Source of the DNA: Modestobacter italicus
Lineage (GTDB): Bacteria; Actinomycetota; Actinomycetes; Mycobacteriales; Geodermatophilaceae
Direction of reading: 5' to 3'
DNA length: 64,000 nucleotides
NCBI RefSeq assembly: GCF_000306785.1
Contig: NC_017955.1
Coordinates: 4,712,001-4,776,000 of the forward strand
Positions within the stretch are counted from its first letter, which is position 1, and the number at the start of each line of letters is the position of its first letter. A program made the position numbers and the translations under genes. Positions 45,397 to 53,552 of this stretch are shown piece by piece. The notes under the pieces were generated by a model that saw only the letters and a list, made by a program, of their open reading frames with translations, did no database searches and was not told the DNA's origin.

Positions 45397-46140
45397 GTGA
45401 AGAGGTGGTGGATTGGTGCGTCGCTGCTTGCCGTGGGCCTCGGCTGGTGCATCACCGACTGGGTCCTGAGAACGCTCTATCCCCTGAGCTGGGGCGGTCC
45501 CAACATCGGCGGTGGTGGCCTGCTGCTGATCGCGGTGGGTGCCGCCATCACGGGCGCTGTCATGCTCATGACCTCCGGCCGGGCGCTCCTCTCGCGTCCG
45601 AAGTCGTGGGTGCTGTGGGCGCCGGTGGCGGTGGACGCCGCTCTGCTCGTCGGGCTGGTTGCGGTACGTGTCCTCCTGCCTGGGGACACCGGCCCCGATG
45701 GCGGGCTGGCCGGCATCAACGGTCAGGTGGGAGTGACGGTGGACGCGACCGGCGCACCCGTCTTGATGCTCGAGGTCTGCCACGGCTCGGTGGACACCGT
45801 CACCGTCGTAGGGCCGAACCGCGGCAGCCAACCCAACGAGGTCTTCGCGCGCTTGACAGCACCGGCGCCCGTGGCGAGCCCGACGCAGGTTGCGCTCTTG
45901 GCTCCTCCGCCGGGATGGAGCGGGACGCCGACGTCCCTGCCCCTGGACACCCAGTCCTTCCTCATAGCCTCAGCGGAGGGAACCCAGAGCGAACTGCGGC
46001 AGGTCGATTTCAGCGCTGCCGACCTCGCCACCCTCGATCCTGAGACGGTGCAGTACAGCGACTACGACGACGCCGCACAGGACCTGGTGAACCGCCGCAC
46101 TCCTCGCTCCGGCTTCCACCAGGTGGCCTGCGCCAACTAG
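45397..46140 (+). CDS. Hypothetical membrane protein
   Basis: From GTG 45397, about nine bases after GAGGAAG, the protein has 247 residues: a basic start and three membrane segments (VKRWWIGASLLAVGLGW, LLLIAVGAAITGAVMLM, WVLWAPVAVDAALLVGLVAV), then an extracytoplasmic domain of about 150 residues with two Cys (LEVCHGSVDT and the end QVACAN). No family recognised. It belongs to the accessory island. Confidence 0.65.
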   Translation: MKRWWIGASLLAVGLGWCITDWVLRTLYPLSWGGPNIGGGGLLLIAVGAAITGAVMLMTSGRALLSRPKSWVLWAPVAVDAALLVGLVAVRVLLPGDTGPDGGLAGINGQVGVTVDATGAPVLMLEVCHGSVDTVTVVGPNRGSQPNEVFARLTAPAPVASPTQVALLAPPPGWSGTPTSLPLDTQSFLIASAEGTQSELRQVDFSAADLATLDPETVQYSDYDDAAQDLVNRRTPRSGFHQVACAN

Positions 46141-46257
46141 CCCAGTCCCCAAGACGCTCGATTGGGGCCGCACACGGCCAGTCGCAACAGCCGTGCAGGG
46201 CATTGGACGCAACGAAATTCCCTACTGCTTCATCATCGGCCGTGCCACGCTCCGCCG

Positions 46258-46509
46258 ATGTCCGAAGCGGCCGTCGCGGCAGATGAGCAAGACCTCCGAC
46301 GTCTCGCCCTGTCCCATTGGTCGGCGGCAGCGAGAGCCCGCGTGGTGACCGTGACCGTGACGAGCGACCGAGCCGAGGTGACCATGCTGGTCAACGGTGA
46401 CTACGAGTACTGGCAGTACTACGTGCACTTCGACGGGGCGTGGCACCTGACCGTCGAGGGCAATGGCCCGACCTGGGGCTGGGACGACCCTCGCGTCATC
46501 AAGTGGTGA
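46258..46509 (+). CDS. Small hypothetical protein
   Basis: The 83-residue protein from ATG 46258 is soluble and Trp/Tyr-rich: LSHWSAAARARVVTVTV, then NGDYEYWQYYVHFDGAWHLT and a GPTWGWDDPRVIKW end. The hydrophobic/polar alternation points to a small beta-sheet fold. It has no recognised family and no clear ribosome site. Likely accessory. Confidence 0.5.
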   Translation: MSEAAVAADEQDLRRLALSHWSAAARARVVTVTVTSDRAEVTMLVNGDYEYWQYYVHFDGAWHLTVEGNGPTWGWDDPRVIKW

Positions 46510-46631
46510 CCTCGGCAGCTCCAGCCAAGGACTGGCACCGACAGTCCTGCTGAACGTCAGAGCAAGCGTCGAGACGCCGCGGTAGCGACGCCACCCCGTC
46601 ATGCAACGCAGCAAGGGAGAACTTGCAACGC

Positions 46632-46874
46632 ATGGACGTCTACCTGCTGTGGCACATGCGACCGCTGGAGGGTCAGGAGCACCTCGACCCCGAGATGACC
46701 TTCATCGAGACCGACGACAAGCTCTGCGGTGTCTACTCGACCCGGGCCCGAGCTTCATCGGCGCAGCAACGACTCGTCACCCAGCCCGGCTTCAGCGACC
46801 ACCCCGAGGCCTTCCTGATCGATCGATACGACCTCGACGAGGTCCACTGGACTCAGGGCTTCGTGACCGAGTAG
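46632..46874 (+). CDS. Small protein, DUF7336-like
   Basis: The 80-residue protein MDVYLLWHMRPLEGQEHLDP continues with a tract IGVYST-like (LCGVYSTRARASSAQQRL), PGFSDHPEAFLIDRYDLDE and HWTQGFVTE. This pattern is common in small bacterial proteins I associate with DUF7336; the name is from memory and uncertain. ATG 46632 is chosen; TTG 46623 with AGGGAG just upstream is possible. Confidence 0.6.
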   Translation: MDVYLLWHMRPLEGQEHLDPEMTFIETDDKLCGVYSTRARASSAQQRLVTQPGFSDHPEAFLIDRYDLDEVHWTQGFVTE

Positions 46875-46967
46875 CCCTCGATGGCCTCGTGCGGGACGCC
46901 GCCAGGGACGATGCCCGCCGTGCCGCCTCGGGAACATGGCCAGCCGGTCAGGAGACGCCTGACCCTC

Positions 46968-47252
46968 ATGCTCGAGCTGAACGCAGACAGCTTCCTGTGG
47001 GATGACGAGCACGGGGCGCTCCGCGAGGACGAGCTGCGGGCCTACGGCGTCTCCACGGCGTTGATCGCACGACTTCGCGCCTGGTTCGACGCGGCGTTCC
47101 CGACTGCTGGTGCCGCTGCGGATCCGGAGACACAGGTCGGTAGGCCTTGGAGCCTCCGCCTCGCCGCTCACCTGCAGCAAGAGCTCCCCGGCTACGACGT
47201 CCACCTGCCGAGCGGTCGAGTCAGCCGACCACTGCACGAGTGGCTGCCCTAG
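46968..47252 (+). CDS. Small acidic hypothetical protein (paralogue of the one at 49817)
   Basis: The 94-residue protein MLELNADSFLWDDEHG continues with DELRAYGVSTALIARLRAWF, then WSLRLAAHLQQELPGYDVHL. The order of an acidic start, an alpha-helical middle ending in a Trp, and a final LA..LQ.EL segment is shared with the protein at 49817. No known function. There is no strong ribosome site near ATG 46968, so the start is tentative. Confidence 0.55.
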   Translation: MLELNADSFLWDDEHGALREDELRAYGVSTALIARLRAWFDAAFPTAGAAADPETQVGRPWSLRLAAHLQQELPGYDVHLPSGRVSRPLHEWLP

Positions 47253-47389
47253 GTCGCACCAGGCTCCGCGGTCGACTCCCGTACTGGCGAGGCCGCTCAT
47301 CGCGACGCGGTCGGCGCCTCCCGTCGGGCCGATCCCGGACACGCCTCGTCGGTGATCGCGTCAGGAGCGGCGGGACGGTGGCATTGCCG

Positions 47390-48469
47390 TCACGCCTTTC
47401 CGTCGGGATCGGGCCTTCTGTTCCTGCTGGTCGACCGGTGCCGGACGTAGGTGGCGAGCGGGGTGTCCGCCAGGTCCGCGGAGGTCAGTCCCTCAGTGAA
47501 CGGAAGCCCGCGCTCGTCGGCGAGCCGGCGGAAGCGGGCGCCCCACGAGTGCGCGGCGAACGGCCCGGCGACCGGACGGGCGAGGCTGATCCAGCCGTCG
47601 GCGCCGATGCCGTCGTCCTCGAGGCCGTCGTCGACGCGGGCGGCGGGCACCGTGGCCGTCCCTCCTTCGACCACGACACCCAGCTCACGCACCTGGGCCC
47701 ACGGCCACGACCTGAGGCGGCCACGTAGACGCGCGACCAGCGCCTCGTCGGTCACCCAGACGCCGTCCCGGCCGGTGTACCAGTGGACGCCGGCGATCAC
47801 CGCACCCGTGAGCAGCACGGTCACCCCGATGCCGATCGAGAAGCCGACCTGGTCCTCCTCGGTGCGGAAGAGGCCGTACACGCAGGCGGCAGCGACGACC
47901 AAGCCACCGGCAGCGAAGATCCACTCCACGATCGGCGACCCACGGACCACCCGTTGACCGAACTCCTCGACGGGCAGCTCACCGGCCGTGTCGTCGGACT
48001 CCCAGCGGCTGTGCCGCCATCGGCTGATCCACCCGAAACCACCGATGACCACGCCCGCGATCGCGGTCATGACTGCGTACAACCCCCAGTTGGCGTAGGC
48101 CGGGTACCAGTCCTCCACGGTCCTCACCCGCGTCGGATCGTCGGGGACGAACGCGACGGCCACCTCATCGCCGGTGTCGGCCGACCCGCCGTAGGGGATG
48201 TCGGCCCGCTGTCCGACACCCGAGGCCTCGAAGCTGACGTGCAGGGTGTCCCCCGAGCGGCGGTGCTCGTCGACGCCGGTCACCGTCGCCGTGGCCTGCA
48301 CGAGGTCGTCGACGTCCCGGAGGTCGGCCTGCTGGAGCCAGGTCACCAGGGTCAGCACCCCGGTCACGAGCGTCAGCACCGCGAAGACCGGCACCAGCCG
48401 CCTCGCCTGCCGTCCTGGCGCGACGGTCCGGCCGCCCTTGCCCACCCTGCCCGGTGGCTGCTCTGTCAC
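47390..48469 (-). CDS. Hypothetical membrane protein (DUF3592-like N-terminal part)
   Basis: The 359-residue protein has a Pro/Gly/Arg-rich start, a membrane segment (VFAVLTLVTGVLTLVTWL), an extracytoplasmic beta domain with ATATVTGVDEHRRSGDTLHV, as in DUF3592 proteins, then three further membrane segments (YAVMTAIAGVVIGGFGWI; FAAGGLVVAAACVYGLF; IGVTVLLTGAVIAGVHWY) and a cytosolic PH-like domain of about 110 residues. The start GTG 48469 is next to GGGAGG. The DUF3592 match is tentative. Confidence 0.68.
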   Translation of the reverse strand: MTEQPPGRVGKGGRTVAPGRQARRLVPVFAVLTLVTGVLTLVTWLQQADLRDVDDLVQATATVTGVDEHRRSGDTLHVSFEASGVGQRADIPYGGSADTGDEVAVAFVPDDPTRVRTVEDWYPAYANWGLYAVMTAIAGVVIGGFGWISRWRHSRWESDDTAGELPVEEFGQRVVRGSPIVEWIFAAGGLVVAAACVYGLFRTEEDQVGFSIGIGVTVLLTGAVIAGVHWYTGRDGVWVTDEALVARLRGRLRSWPWAQVRELGVVVEGGTATVPAARVDDGLEDDGIGADGWISLARPVAGPFAAHSWGARFRRLADERGLPFTEGLTSADLADTPLATYVRHRSTSRNRRPDPDGKA

Positions 48470-48560
48470 CGCCTGCCTCCCGCTCTCGCATCAGTCGCGG
48501 CAAGGTAGCGGAGCGCTGACCAGGGCGCAGGTCGGTCACCGCACGTGTGCGGGCGAGTCA

Positions 48561-49010
48561 TCAGCACTGGTGAGGGCCCAGGGCGGTGAGCTCCGCCAGC
48601 CGGGTCACGACGGGTTCGGGCACGTCGTTCCCGAGCACGACCGTGCCCAGCGCGGCGCGGAAGGCCGGCTGCCGGCGGGCGGCCCGGTCCACCTCGTCCA
48701 GGACGCGCAGGCCGTTGCCCGAGTGGGAGAGCAGGTCCTCCACCGGTCCGGCCCCCACCCAGGCGATCAGGTCGGCGTCACCCTCGGCCGCGTCGGCCAG
48801 GACGACCAGTGCACCCACCACACCCGGAGCCGCGGCGTCGCACGCGACGCCGGCGAAGTCGCTGGCGTCGCCGTGCTCGCCGGCCCGCCACTCGGCGAAC
48901 CAGTCAGCCGCCCACGCCGTCACGCTCGGCCAGGTCCGCTGCGTCCCCGCGAGGACGTCGACCAGGAGGCAGGAACCGTCCGGGCGGAAGGTGGCCTCGG
49001 ACTCGAACAC
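48561..49010 (-). CDS. Small hypothetical protein, DUF6869-like
   Basis: From GTG 49010 the protein has 149 residues, acidic and soluble. AWAADWFAEWRAGEHGDASD opens the helical part and GAGPVEDLLSHSGNGLRVLD with AARRQPAFRAAL closes it; this late segment resembles DUF6869 proteins (from memory, uncertain). It is on the minus strand with the membrane gene at 49051 upstream. Confidence 0.6.
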   Translation of the reverse strand: MFESEATFRPDGSCLLVDVLAGTQRTWPSVTAWAADWFAEWRAGEHGDASDFAGVACDAAAPGVVGALVVLADAAEGDADLIAWVGAGPVEDLLSHSGNGLRVLDEVDRAARRQPAFRAALGTVVLGNDVPEPVVTRLAELTALGPHQC

Positions 49011-49050
49011 GGTCGGGAGCCTAGGCAGCAGAACGACGAGCCGGGGCTCA

Positions 49051-49764
49051 TCACGCCTTCGGCGGCTCCGCCTCGGGGCTCTTCCCAGGACCCATGCCAC
49101 CCGCCATCAGCGCTGCGATCGCCAGGGGGACCACGCCGAGCGGAACGGTGAGCCACACGACGTCGGCCAGCCGATCAGGGGCAGGCCCCACGCCGGACAG
49201 CGCCCAGGTCATCGCGAGCAGCGGCAGGGTGACCACCCCGGTGCCCAGCGCGGCGGCGCAGCGGCCACGACCACTCGGCGCCCGCGACACCACGGCGCCG
49301 AACACGGCCGGCAGGAAGGTGAACAGCCAGTGGAAGACCGGGATCGGCGGCCCGGACGCCAACGGGGCGTTGATCGCCACGCCCGCTGCGTCGATCACGC
49401 CGGCGACGGCTCCCAACACCAGCACGACGAGCCAGGCGACGCCTGCCCGGCTGCGCCAGGCGAGCGGCACCGACCATCCCGTGGCCAGCACGGCGACGAC
49501 CACGCCGACGACCGTCACGGCGAGGAGCAACCACAGGACTTCGGCGGGCAGCGGCCCGGGGACCAGCGAGTCCTCGGGTGCCGGACGACGACCTGCGCTC
49601 ACCGCCGTCCCCGCCAGGACCGCGCCCACCGTCAGCAGGGTGCACGCGCCGACGGTCGGCCACAGGCGCCCGGGCCGCGACCTCGCGGGGAGCTGCTGGA
49701 CCGGCGCGGACACGACGGCACCGTCGCACACGCTGCGGTGCCCCGCTGTGCGCCGCTCGGTCAC
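49051..49764 (-). CDS. Hypothetical membrane protein
   Basis: The 237-residue protein has about six membrane segments (LWPTVGACTLLTVGAVLAG; VLWLLLAVTVVGVVVAVLA; GVAWLVVLVLGAVAGVI; VFHWLFTFLPAVFGAVV; GTGVVTLPLLAMTWALS; VVWLTVPLGVVPLAIAALMA). No family recognised. The start may be GTG 49764 or GTG 49713; neither has a ribosome site. Lies 40 bases upstream of the DUF6869-like gene on the same strand. Confidence 0.62.
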   Translation of the reverse strand: MTERRTAGHRSVCDGAVVSAPVQQLPARSRPGRLWPTVGACTLLTVGAVLAGTAVSAGRRPAPEDSLVPGPLPAEVLWLLLAVTVVGVVVAVLATGWSVPLAWRSRAGVAWLVVLVLGAVAGVIDAAGVAINAPLASGPPIPVFHWLFTFLPAVFGAVVSRAPSGRGRCAAALGTGVVTLPLLAMTWALSGVGPAPDRLADVVWLTVPLGVVPLAIAALMAGGMGPGKSPEAEPPKA

Positions 49765-49816
49765 ACTGACGCCCGTGGCGCGGCGGCGGTCCCGAGCACG
49801 AGGGCCGAGGACGGTC

Positions 49817-50128
49817 CGTGACGACGGCCCGCCGACGGTCGTGGCCCTGGAGTGGGACTACGCCTACCCGTCACCGATCGTCGACCGGACCCCCGGGGTC
49901 CTCGGCGTCGAGTTCCTCGAACCGGCCGAGCTGGGGCTGTCCGAGTCCCTCGGCGAGCGGCTGATGTCCTGGCTCGATCGGATGCCGGACTGGGACGCCC
50001 CTGAGGGGAGCGACCCCGGGTGGACCCGCGAAGGCCTGACGCTGGCCTACGACCTGCAGCACGAGGTCGGCCCGGACATCACCGTCCTCTACGGCGGACG
50101 CCCTGTCGCAGACCACCGAGGTCCGTGA
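49817..50128 (+). CDS. Small acidic hypothetical protein (paralogue of the one at 46968)
   Basis: From GTG 49817, eight bases after GAGG, the protein has 103 residues: VALEWDYAYPSPIVDRTPG, AELGLSESLGERLMSWLDRM, then GWTREGLTLAYDLQHEVGPD. It shares the order and the W..EG..LA..LQ.E core with the protein at 46968. An upstream start at GTG 49775 is possible. It lies at the right edge of the island, converging with birA. Confidence 0.6.
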   Translation, partial: RDDGPPTVVALEWDYAYPSPIVDRTPGVLGVEFLEPAELGLSESLGERLMSWLDRMPDWDAPEGSDPGWTREGLTLAYDLQHEVGPDITVLYGGRPVADHRGP

Positions 50129-50198
50129 CCCGACCGACCCTGGAGGCAGCCCCGTCAGACCTGCTTGAGGGCCGGCTCAGCGGGGCACGCGTGGGCGG

Positions 50199-51023
50199 TC
50201 AGCCCTCCCGTCCCGGGCGCACGTGCCGGACGTCGCCGGAGGCCAGTTCCACGATCCCGGCCCCGGTGCGGACGACGAGCCGGCCGTCCCAGTCGACGGC
50301 CTCCGCGACCCCCTCCAGCGTCGACCCGTCGGGCATCGTCACGGTGACGGTGGCCCCGACCGTGCTGCACCAGGCGAGGTAGTCCTGCGCGAGGCCCGAG
50401 GACACCGGGTCGCCGAGCACCTGCACCCACCGGGAGTACCGGCGCTCGAACGTGCGCAGGAACGCCTCCAGCACGCTCGCGCGGTCGACCGGCCCGCCGG
50501 CCACCAGCGCCAGCGACGTCCCGGTGTCGGGGAGCTCGTCGCGGCGGGTCGAGACGTTCAGCCCCACCCCGACGACGACGGCGGCCCCGGACGTCTCGGC
50601 CAGGATCCCGGCCAGCTTCGTGCCGTCGGCGGCGAGCAGGTCGTTGGGCCACTTGAGCGACGTGCGGACGCCGGTCACCTCCGACACCGCCTCGGCCAGC
50701 GCCACCCCGGTCAGCAGCGAGAGCCAGGCCCGGCGGGCGGCGGGCACGTCGGGGCGCAGCAGCAGCGAGACGGTGACGCCGGCCCGGGGCGGCGAGGTCC
50801 AGGTGCGGTCCAGCCGGCCGCGGCCGGCCTGCTGGTGCTCCGCGACGAGCACCAGCCCCTCCGGCTCGTCGGCCGCGGCCCGGGCGACCAGCTCCGCGTT
50901 CGTCGACCCGATCGCCTCGACCACTTCCACCTCCCGCCACAGGCCGCCGGTGACGACCGCGGCGGTCAGCGCGGCGGCGTCCAGCGCGGGTCGATCCGGT
51001 GCGGGGAGGTGGGGGTCGGACAC
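50199..51023 (-). CDS. birA: Biotin--[acetyl-CoA carboxylase] ligase BirA
   Basis: BirA attaches biotin to the BCCP domain of the acyl-CoA carboxylase alpha subunit (here accA at 56054, Lys549). The 274-residue protein has the substrate loop [20 protein letters not shown], the biotinyl-AMP motif [12 protein letters not shown] (GRGRxxR), SLKWPNDLL and [10 protein letters not shown]. No N-terminal DNA-binding domain is present (monofunctional type). The start GTG 51023 is divergent from accD with only 20 bases between, and both starts appear leaderless. Confidence 0.93.
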   Translation of the reverse strand: MSDPHLPAPDRPALDAAALTAAVVTGGLWREVEVVEAIGSTNAELVARAAADEPEGLVLVAEHQQAGRGRLDRTWTSPPRAGVTVSLLLRPDVPAARRAWLSLLTGVALAEAVSEVTGVRTSLKWPNDLLAADGTKLAGILAETSGAAVVVGVGLNVSTRRDELPDTGTSLALVAGGPVDRASVLEAFLRTFERRYSRWVQVLGDPVSSGLAQDYLAWCSTVGATVTVTMPDGSTLEGVAEAVDWDGRLVVRTGAGIVELASGDVRHVRPGREG

Positions 51024-51029
51024 GTCACC

Positions 51030-51036
51030 TACGCTA
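51030..51036. promoter_or_regulatory. Overlapping bidirectional -10 elements for birA and accD
   Basis: The seven bases TACGCTA contain TACGCT on the plus strand (51030-51035, eight bases before GTG 51044 of accD) and TAGCGT on the minus strand (51036-51031, seven bases before GTG 51023 of birA). Both fit TANNNT. Neither gene has a ribosome site, so both transcripts would be leaderless and would start from one shared element. Confidence 0.55.
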
Positions 51037-51043
51037 CGGCGCT

Positions 51044-52672
51044 GTGAGTGCCGCCGAACTGGAGAGCGCGGGCGAACACGTCCCCGCTGATCTCGACCTG
51101 CACACCACCGCCGGCAAGCTGGCCGACTTCGAGCGCCGGGTGCAGGAGGCCACGCACGCCGGGTCGACGCGCGCGGTGGAGAAGCAGCACGCGGCCGGGA
51201 AGATGACCGCCCGGGAGCGGATCGAGGCGCTGCTGGACCCCGGCTCGTTCACCGAGCTCGACGAGTTCGCCCGGCACCGGTCCACGAACTTCGGCATGGA
51301 CGCCCGCCGCCCGTTCGGCGACGGCGTGGTCACCGGCTACGGCACCGTCGACGGCCGCCCGGTCTGCGTGTTCTCCCAGGACGTGACCGTCTTCGGCGGC
51401 AGCCTCGGTGAGGTGTACGGCGAGAAGATCGTCAAGGTGCTGGACCTGGCGGTGCGCAACGGCTGCCCGATCATCGGCATCAACGAGGGCGGCGGCGCGC
51501 GGATCCAGGAGGGCGTGGTCTCCCTGGGCCTCTACGCCGAGATCTTCCGCCGCAACGTGCACGCCTCCGGGGTCATCCCGCAGATCTCCCTGGTCATGGG
51601 CGCCGCGGCCGGTGGGCACGTCTACTCCCCCGCACTCACCGACTTCATCGTCATGGTCGACAAGACCAGCCAGATGTTCATCACCGGCCCGGACGTGGTC
51701 AAGACCGTCACCGGTGAGGACGTGACGCTGGAAGAGCTGGGCGGGGCGCGCACCCACAACACCAAGTCCGGCGTCGCGCACTACCTGGCCGCCGACGAGG
51801 CCGACGCGCTGGACTACGTCAAGGCGCTGCTGTCCTACCTGCCGTCCAACAACCTCGACCCGCTGCCGGCGATCGAGACCGCACCGGTCGACATCGCGCT
51901 GCCCGAGGCGGTCACCGAGACCGACCGGGAGCTGGACACCTTCATCCCGGACTCCCCCAACACCCCCTACGACATGCACACCGTCATCGAGCACGTCCTG
52001 GACGACGGCGAGTTCCTCGAGGTGCAGGCGCTGTGGGGGCCCAACATCGTCATCGGCTTCGGCCGGGTCGAAGGCAGGCCCGTGGGTGTGGTGGCCAACC
52101 AGCCGACCCAGTTCGCCGGCACGCTGGACATCGACGCGAGTGAGAAGGCCGCCCGCTTCGTGCGCACCTGCGACGCCTTCAACATCCCGGTGCTGACCTT
52201 CGTCGACGTCCCCGGCTTCCTGCCCGGCACCTCCCAGGAGTGGGACGGCATCATCCGCCGCGGCGCCAAGCTGATCTACGCCTACGCCGAGGCCACCGTC
52301 CCGCTGATCACCGTGATCACCCGCAAGGCCTACGGCGGCGCCTACGACGTGATGGGCTCCAAGCACCTGGGCGCCGACGTCAACCTGGCCTGGCCCACCG
52401 CCCAGATCGCGGTCATCGGCGCGCAGGGCGCGGTCGGCATCCTCTACCGCAAGGAGCTCGCCGCCGCCGAGGACCCCGAGGCCCTCCGCGCGGAGCTGAT
52501 CGGCAACTACGAGGACACCCTCGCCAACCCCTACATCGCCGCCGACCGCGGCTACGTAGACGCGGTCATCCCGCCCTCGCACACCCGGGTGCACATCGTC
52601 CGGGCCCTGCGGCTGCTGGCCAACAAGCGCCAGACCCTGCCGCCCAAGAAGCACGGGAACATCCCGCTGTGA
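51044..52672 (+). CDS. accD5: Acyl-CoA carboxylase beta subunit (AccD5-type carboxyltransferase)
   Basis: The carboxyltransferase subunit moves CO2 from carboxybiotin to acetyl- or propionyl-CoA. The 542-residue protein matches AccD5 (Rv3280): [74 protein letters not shown] and [20 protein letters not shown] with the oxyanion Gly-Gly pairs. The start is GTG 51044, supported by the promoter spacing. It overlaps the epsilon subunit gene by four bases. Confidence 0.95.
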   Translation: MSAAELESAGEHVPADLDLHTTAGKLADFERRVQEATHAGSTRAVEKQHAAGKMTARERIEALLDPGSFTELDEFARHRSTNFGMDARRPFGDGVVTGYGTVDGRPVCVFSQDVTVFGGSLGEVYGEKIVKVLDLAVRNGCPIIGINEGGGARIQEGVVSLGLYAEIFRRNVHASGVIPQISLVMGAAAGGHVYSPALTDFIVMVDKTSQMFITGPDVVKTVTGEDVTLEELGGARTHNTKSGVAHYLAADEADALDYVKALLSYLPSNNLDPLPAIETAPVDIALPEAVTETDRELDTFIPDSPNTPYDMHTVIEHVLDDGEFLEVQALWGPNIVIGFGRVEGRPVGVVANQPTQFAGTLDIDASEKAARFVRTCDAFNIPVLTFVDVPGFLPGTSQEWDGIIRRGAKLIYAYAEATVPLITVITRKAYGGAYDVMGSKHLGADVNLAWPTAQIAVIGAQGAVGILYRKELAAAEDPEALRAELIGNYEDTLANPYIAADRGYVDAVIPPSHTRVHIVRALRLLANKRQTLPPKKHGNIPL

Positions 52673-52878
52673 GCCAGCCCCTGCTGCGGGTGGTCAGCGG
52701 CCAGCCCACCGACGAGGAGCTCGCCGCGCTGACCGTCGTCGTCGCTGCCCTCGCCCAGCGCCGCCCTGACCGGCGCCGTCCGACGCCGGTGGGTGCCTGG
52801 GCCTCCCGCGCGGACCTCGTCCGCACCCCCTTGCAGCCGGGTCCCGGCGGCTGGCGTGCGGCGGGGCGGTTCGCGTGA
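52669..52878 (+). CDS. accE: Acyl-CoA carboxylase epsilon subunit
   Basis: A small subunit that tightens the AccA-AccD complex in Actinobacteria (Rv3281 family, PF13822). The 69-residue protein [20 protein letters not shown] has the conserved G.PTDEE[LV]AAL opening and a W(A)SR..LVR end ([16 protein letters not shown]). The GTG 52669 overlaps the accD stop and its own stop overlaps the maf start; both as GTGA. Too short for many automatic gene finders. Confidence 0.92.
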   Translation: MSQPLLRVVSGQPTDEELAALTVVVAALAQRRPDRRRPTPVGAWASRADLVRTPLQPGPGGWRAAGRFA

Positions 52879-53483
52879 GCGACGTCCGCCGGCTGGTGCT
52901 GGCCTCGCAGTCCCCCGCCCGGCTGCAGCTGATGCGCCAGGCCGGCCTCGACCCCGAGGTGGTGGTCAGCGGGGTCGACGAGAGCACCGTGCAGGCCCCC
53001 CGCGTCGCCGAGCTGGTGGCCCTGCTCGCCGCCGCCAAGGCCACCGCGGTCGCCGGCCGGGAGACCGACGCGCTGGTCGTGGCGGCGGACTCGCTGCTGG
53101 AGTTCCGCGGCCAGGAGATGGGCAAGCCGGCCGACGTCGCCGAGGCCCGGCTGCGCTGGGAGCGGATGCGCGGCCGCAGCGGCGTGCTGCACACCGGCCA
53201 GGCGGTCTTCGACGTCCGGGACGGCGCGGTGACCCAGCGGGACGTCGGCGTCGCCTCCACCGTCGTCCACTTCGACTCCCCCACCACGGCCGAGCTGGAG
53301 GCCTACCTGGCCAGTGGCGAGCCGCTGGCCGTGGCCGGCGCGTTCACCCTCGACGGCCTCGGCGCACCGTTCGTCCGCCGCATCGAGGGCGACCCGTCGG
53401 CGGTCATCGGCCTGTCGCTGCCCCTGCTGCGCACCCAGCTGGCGAGGCTCGGTACGTCACTGGTCGACCTCTGGCCCCACTGA
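52875..53483 (+). CDS. maf: Maf-like nucleoside triphosphate pyrophosphatase
   Basis: Maf hydrolyses non-canonical nucleotides such as dTTP/UTP or m5UTP. The 202-residue protein has LVLASQSPARLQLMRQAGLD with the conserved Ser and Arg, VSGVDE, an Asp-containing VVAADSLLEF, and a late VAGAFTLDGLG and RIEGDPSAVIGLSLP, matching the family order. The start is GTG 52875, overlapping accE. In M. tuberculosis the same position is Rv3282. Confidence 0.94.
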   Translation: MSDVRRLVLASQSPARLQLMRQAGLDPEVVVSGVDESTVQAPRVAELVALLAAAKATAVAGRETDALVVAADSLLEFRGQEMGKPADVAEARLRWERMRGRSGVLHTGQAVFDVRDGAVTQRDVGVASTVVHFDSPTTAELEAYLASGEPLAVAGAFTLDGLGAPFVRRIEGDPSAVIGLSLPLLRTQLARLGTSLVDLWPH

Positions 53484-53552
53484 CCACACCCCGGGTTGAC
53501 CCGCCCCTGACCCCCGTGTGAGCGTCGGATCAGGACCACGGGGGAGTTGTCG

